Source: Gemmataceae bacterium (GTDB lineage Bacteria; Planctomycetota; Planctomycetia; Gemmatales; Gemmataceae). From it: 9,209 nucleotides of DNA. The position numbers and the translations under genes were made by a program. The notes beneath the pieces were generated by a model that had not been told where the DNA came from, did no database searches, and saw only the letters and a program-made list of their open reading frames with translations. The stretch spans positions 1-9,209 of the forward strand of contig JADLBT010000319.1 of the NCBI GenBank assembly GCA_020847555.1, given 5' to 3'. Shown here one piece after another: positions 6,301 to 9,209 of this stretch (its first letter is position 1; each line of letters opens with the position of its first letter).

Positions 6301-9137
6301 CGAATTTGGACGCGCTGGCGACGCGGGTGAGCGACAGCAAGGACCGGATCAGCGCCGACGCCCGCGCCGCGCTGGAGAAGGCCGTCGGCCGGCTGTTCGA
6401 GCGGCGCGTCGAGCTGTCCGTCCCGACCGTCGCCGATGTCGGCCAGTGGAAGCAGGTACTGAAGGACTGCGACCGGGCCAGGGACACCCGCAGTACGTGG
6501 GTTCTGGCGTGCCGGCTTGAGTGCCTGGCCGGGCTGAAGGGGACGGCCGACGGCAATGACGCCGCCTGGGACGAGGCGCGCAAGAACCTGGAGAACCACA
6601 TCCCCAACGACGGCGCGAAGGTATACGCCGAGTACGCTCTCGCCCTGTCCAAACCGCCGCAGGAGGCCGCCCCCCTGCTGCGCCAGGTATTCGATAAGGA
6701 CACGCTCGCCGCGGTCCTTCAGTCCCCCGCCCGCAAACGGCGCGCGGCCGAGATCCTGACCGCGTCGGCGGCCGACCTGCGGCTGTCCGGGACGTTCGCC
6801 GAGCCGTTCGGATCCCAGGAGGCGGCAGACGCCGCGTTCCAGGCGCTGGTGCTGGCCGGGAAGCTCGGGAGCAAGGCGGTCACCGGCGCGCCGCGCGAGA
6901 ACCTTGCCCTGGCCGCCTGGTACAAGACGAAGCGCGACAAGGATCTGGCCGGGAAGCTGATCGGGGACGTGCTGGCCGACCAGGCGCTGGACCAGAAGGC
7001 GGAGGAGGACAAGTACCGGCTGCGCATGATCCACGCCCGGACGCGCCCCGACGACGCGGACGGCCAGAAAGCGGCTCTCGACAGCCTGTTGGCCGCCCTG
7101 CCGCACGTCCGGGCCGTCCTGCAGGTCGATCCGCGGGATAACCCGAAGCGATTCGAGAACGTCGCCCTGCCGGTGTGCGAGGACTACTACGCTCACGTCA
7201 TCCGGCCGCTGCGCGACGAGAAGGCGCCAGGCCAGCTCGTCACTGCCCAGGCGGATGCCGATCTGCGCGACCGGGCCGCCCGGCTGGCGGCCGGGACCGC
7301 CCGGTTGATCAAGGAGAACGCGACCCCGTGGGTGGAGGTGAAGGGTCTCGACAAGGGCACCCTCCGGGGAGTGATCGACCTGTACGACCGGGCGTTCCGG
7401 CTGGCTCCGGCCAATGAGGCGAAGGCCGAATACCTGGTTCTGAAGGCGTATACCTACCAGGGTCTGCCGAAAAAGCTGGCGGAGATCTTGAAGGTTCTCA
7501 AGGCGGACGCGGCGAAGGCCATCGACCTCGCCCCGAAGTACGCTGGCGGATACGGCCTCAGTGGGACGGCCCAGCTGCTGGAGTCGCGGACGACCGCGAA
7601 CCTGGCGGTCCGGATGAAACTGCTGCAAGGCGCGAACACGCGCCTGACCGAGGCGCTGGATCTGGCCGCGAAGGACGGGGCGGCGAAGGGCGACGAACTG
7701 TCCGGATTGCTCCGCCACAGCCGGGGCGTCGCCGGCATGGAACTGGCCAACTACGTCGGCGGCCGGCCGGCCAAGGCGAAGTACCTGCGCCAGGCCGAGC
7801 AAGACATCGAGCGGGTCGTGGCGCTGAGCCCGCGCGACCCGCTCGTGCTCGATGCCTACGGCTGCATCCTGGAGGACATTGGCCTGTACCTCGGCGACCC
7901 GGAGACGTACTACAGCAAGGCGTGCGACCAGTTCGAGCGGGCGAAGGACTTCAAGACGCTGACCGTCCTGGGCCGGGCGAAGCCGTACCTCGACTACGGG
8001 CGGGTGCGCGTCCGGTGGGCCGAGTTGCTGTTCGAGCGGCGCAAGGACGCCGACGCGAAGGCCCAGCTGGACAGGGCGGAGGAGCCGCTGAAGGAGGTCG
8101 AGCAGTACGCTTCGGGGTCGGTCGAGGCGGCGGAGGCGGCGTGGTGCCTGGGCAAGCTGTACGTCCTTCGGCGCGACGCGCCGAAGGCCGAGCAGGCGTT
8201 CACCCGCGGGGTCAAAATCGCGCGCCAGCTCGGGTCGAAGGTGTGGGAGGAGGCGCTGATCAGCGCCTGGGGCGTGTCGGCGTACACCGAGGCGTATCAG
8301 CTGTACGAGAAGGGTGTCGCCAACGCCCGGCAATACCTGAAGAAGGCGGAGGCGGCTGCAAAGGATCTGGAGGAGTTCAGCAAGACGCAGGCGGCGTGGC
8401 TGCGGGTCCAGACGACGCGCCTGGGCGGCCAGATGACCGGCAAGGTCGATCGGGACGCGCTGCTGAAGGAGATCGCCGCCGGGATCGCCGCGGCCGGTCC
8501 GCAGGACCGGCTGTACCACCTGCGTCTGCTCGTCGATCGCGGCTTCCTGCACACCGAGAAGCAGGAATGGGCCGAGGCGTACCGCAGCGCCAAGGAGGCG
8601 ATCGAACTCGGTCAGACCGTGTCCGGGGAGGTCGTTGCGCGCGGGAATGCCTGGGGGATCGCCGGGTCGGCGCGGGCGCAGATGATGGGCGGCGGGGCGG
8701 CCGCGAAGGAGGAGGCGCTCGCTGACCTGCGGAGTGCCGTCGCCATCCTCCCGAACAACGCCGGGGCGATCTGGAAGGTGTGGCTGGCGTGGCTCCTCAA
8801 GACGAACCACCCGGAGGGGATTCGGGAGAAGGCCAACGCCCTGGAGGAGGCGTCGCGGAACATCGACGAGGCGGTCCGCGACCTGTCCCGGGCCGGCGGA
8901 TTTGGGAAGTGGGCGGGGGACGAGCAGGGCAAGATCGACCAGCTGGTCCCGACTGCCCTGCGGACCGCCCTCGGAAAGTACGCCGACGACGCTTCCGCCT
9001 GGAAGTGGCGGTGGCGCCTGGCATCGGTCCTGCTCCGCAAGGGTGACGCGGCGTCCAAACGAGAGGCCGCCGACCTGGCCGTGGAGGCGACCGAGCCGAC
9101 GTTCCGCGTGTTCGCCGGCCTTTGCCTTGCACAGTAA
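3360..9137 (+). CDS. Giant membrane Ser/Thr protein kinase with TPR-like C-terminus
   Basis: A complete 1925-residue Hanks-type kinase, counted from the ATG at 3360. Residues 22-221 are two copies of a planctomycete-style N-terminal module, followed by a polar linker. Kinase domain, about 295-570: glycine loop GRGAMGTVY (305-313), Lys327 in VAMK, HRDLKPSN (428-435) with catalytic Asp430, DFG (448-450), TPAYMSPEQ (Glu477) and Arg554. All key catalytic residues are present, so activity is expected. A Pro/Thr/Ala-rich linker leads to one transmembrane helix, about 636-659 (LLAAALGLGLLLGLGYAGY). The remaining 1265 residues are Ala/Leu/Lys/Glu-rich helical repeats, best seen around 760-880 (FEEGKFLEAKQTADAVLAMD; LADEGKLIEAEERLAELV) and near the end (EWAEAYRSAKEAIEL). 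I read these as TPR-like protein-binding scaffold on the outer face of the membrane, with the kinase inside; topology is inferred. The substrate is unknown. It follows the spike cassette but is probably transcribed separately. Confidence 0.95.
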   Translation: MSPTHSTQLLDSQILQSLIQRLDHGWGKGALAQCVRELPPDPHLHALWLGELVKVDLCRHWEMGLNKPVETYLADYPDLGTPDTVSLGLIEAELHARLSAGDDDAWRDLVGRFPGQLAPALAVLRDFDRGWDESRLAERVARLPQEGPVRVAQLRELIKLDLRLQWERGDRRTLDSYLFCYPELGTAETVSPDLVKAELEARQRVGDEGAWPVVAGRFPKQMTTLQRRGQHTAPHRQDGPANDRTLRGHPVNLKGDDKDPAHSTIPPEMPTTAGVPMAGSEPALNPSTVSAPPKFQRYQILKELGRGAMGTVYLVQDTKLKRRVAMKVPHFRPGDGPETLARFYREASSAATLDNPNICPVYDVGENASIPYLTMAFIEGSPLTDRIKGSWDPEPQTGSYTLDPQWSARIVSKLARALQEAHSHSIIHRDLKPSNVMMNQRGEPIIMDFGLARKIDSDIALTQQGSVLGTPAYMSPEQVRGESQNIGVGTDIYSLGIILYELLCGQVPFRGSLGYVMAMILNNAPRRPIDLRPDLDPGLEAICLKAMAKDVKDRFASMTEFADALDAYLAGTGAAAVGAFTTVSAPAPVTTPGGPGSTPTVVTSVTATQPQVEEPTSPSGQEPGPVPANPFVSGKLLAAALGLGLLLGLGYAGYKMFFVTESVEAFLLRIQGIAAGGQLDDALRQIQEADQADAVKARALKEVRDRVLPWADQRLKDRQAPAEVSAVLATLLQRFPTDADVAQRQVAALVAERRFKPALDVLGQPTFAKAQWSVIEKHRILKDWADSAARQFEEGKFLEAKQTADAVLAMDRDQFVALDFQKKAADRIDDVTRRVEQALKKDQFEAACDALEKAWPRDERGFKVQIYTQWHAAVKKLADEGKLIEAEERLAELVKRFPQNRTDTDRLGALIQEKGQGVAFETQKLNQAIGLLKVRADFTKSRQGLEELQARIVEPMKRQQFDAFLQLVKEGEDCAKDPLKANLDALATRVSDSKDRISADARAALEKAVGRLFERRVELSVPTVADVGQWKQVLKDCDRARDTRSTWVLACRLECLAGLKGTADGNDAAWDEARKNLENHIPNDGAKVYAEYALALSKPPQEAAPLLRQVFDKDTLAAVLQSPARKRRAAEILTASAADLRLSGTFAEPFGSQEAADAAFQALVLAGKLGSKAVTGAPRENLALAAWYKTKRDKDLAGKLIGDVLADQALDQKAEEDKYRLRMIHARTRPDDADGQKAALDSLLAALPHVRAVLQVDPRDNPKRFENVALPVCEDYYAHVIRPLRDEKAPGQLVTAQADADLRDRAARLAAGTARLIKENATPWVEVKGLDKGTLRGVIDLYDRAFRLAPANEAKAEYLVLKAYTYQGLPKKLAEILKVLKADAAKAIDLAPKYAGGYGLSGTAQLLESRTTANLAVRMKLLQGANTRLTEALDLAAKDGAAKGDELSGLLRHSRGVAGMELANYVGGRPAKAKYLRQAEQDIERVVALSPRDPLVLDAYGCILEDIGLYLGDPETYYSKACDQFERAKDFKTLTVLGRAKPYLDYGRVRVRWAELLFERRKDADAKAQLDRAEEPLKEVEQYASGSVEAAEAAWCLGKLYVLRRDAPKAEQAFTRGVKIARQLGSKVWEEALISAWGVSAYTEAYQLYEKGVANARQYLKKAEAAAKDLEEFSKTQAAWLRVQTTRLGGQMTGKVDRDALLKEIAAGIAAAGPQDRLYHLRLLVDRGFLHTEKQEWAEAYRSAKEAIELGQTVSGEVVARGNAWGIAGSARAQMMGGGAAAKEEALADLRSAVAILPNNAGAIWKVWLAWLLKTNHPEGIREKANALEEASRNIDEAVRDLSRAGGFGKWAGDEQGKIDQLVPTALRTALGKYADDASAWKWRWRLASVLLRKGDAASKREAADLAVEATEPTFRVFAGLCLAQ
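3423..4022 (+). repeat. Tandem duplication of the kinase N-terminal module
   Basis: Residues 22-116 (bases 3423-3707) and 127-221 (3738-4022) align without a gap at a constant offset of 105 residues, or 315 bases. I count 42 identities in 95 positions. Shared marks are GW, LP, ELxKxDL, WExG, YL, YP-x-LGT, TVS, AEL-x-AR, GD, AW and GRFP. A single such module before the kinase domain is common in planctomycete kinases as I know them; here it is doubled. Confidence 0.9.
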
Positions 9138-9209
9138 CTTCGCCGGGGCGCGGCGCCCGCCATACGACGGGCTGAAACGCTCTTGAAAGCCCCCGGGCGG
9201 GGGGGGGGG
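9138..9209. other. Downstream end with hairpin start and terminal G run
   Basis: Just after the kinase stop, GGGC and GCCC arms around 9145-9160 could form a weak stem, without a T run. TTGAAAGCCC at 9183-9192 repeats the ten bases at 2865-2874 that open the hairpin element behind the PAAR gene. The window then ends in 11 consecutive G (9199-9209), more likely a low-quality contig end than biology. Confidence 0.55.

Noticed and set aside
3930..8810. Antisense open frame of 1626 codons opposite the kinase gene
   Set aside because: The sense strand has complete kinase motifs and a continuous frame. The antisense product is Arg/Leu/Pro/Gly-rich with no domain, as expected when G/C-ending sense codons remove stops from the opposite strand.

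Overview
The window looks like a piece of a GC-rich planctomycete chromosome, most probably from the Gemmataceae or a close relative. The evidence is the strong G/C preference at third codon positions, a very large Hanks-type Ser/Thr kinase with the N-terminal module and helical-repeat C-terminus typical of that phylum, and intergenic palindromes of a dispersed-repeat kind. The lineage is an inference from gene style; no rRNA or marker gene is present. All five supported genes are on the plus strand.

Positions 1-2861 hold a compact type VI secretion-like spike cassette. It begins with the C-terminal three quarters or so of a VgrG tip protein, whose start lies before the window. Next comes a small helical protein that I link tentatively to DUF6931. 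Third is a 138-residue protein whose last 59 residues are a clear paralogue of the VgrG C-terminus. Last is a minimal PAAR cap protein with three literal PAAR motifs. Spacings of 21, 70 and 31 bases and good ribosome binding sites suggest one transcript. The likely assembly is a VgrG trimer carrying a beta-structured needle, possibly lengthened by the separate tail protein, and sharpened by the zinc-binding PAAR tip. No toxin domain, immunity gene or sheath/baseplate gene is visible.

Positions 2862-3359 are non-coding and unusually structured. There are two diverged hairpin repeats 77 bases apart immediately after the PAAR gene, then an AT-rich promoter-like site near 3018-3046. A near-perfect 27-base inverted repeat with a 24-base loop (3088-3165) follows, and then a leader to the next gene.

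Positions 3360-9137 hold one 1925-residue protein. It has two tandem copies of a roughly 105-residue N-terminal module, a complete catalytic Ser/Thr kinase domain, one transmembrane helix, and about 1265 residues of TPR-like helical repeats. It is probably a membrane receptor-like kinase with its own promoter. A functional tie to the spike cassette is only a possibility.

The last 72 bases (9138-9209) include the start of what may be a third hairpin element and finish in a run of 11 G, which looks like a degraded contig end.
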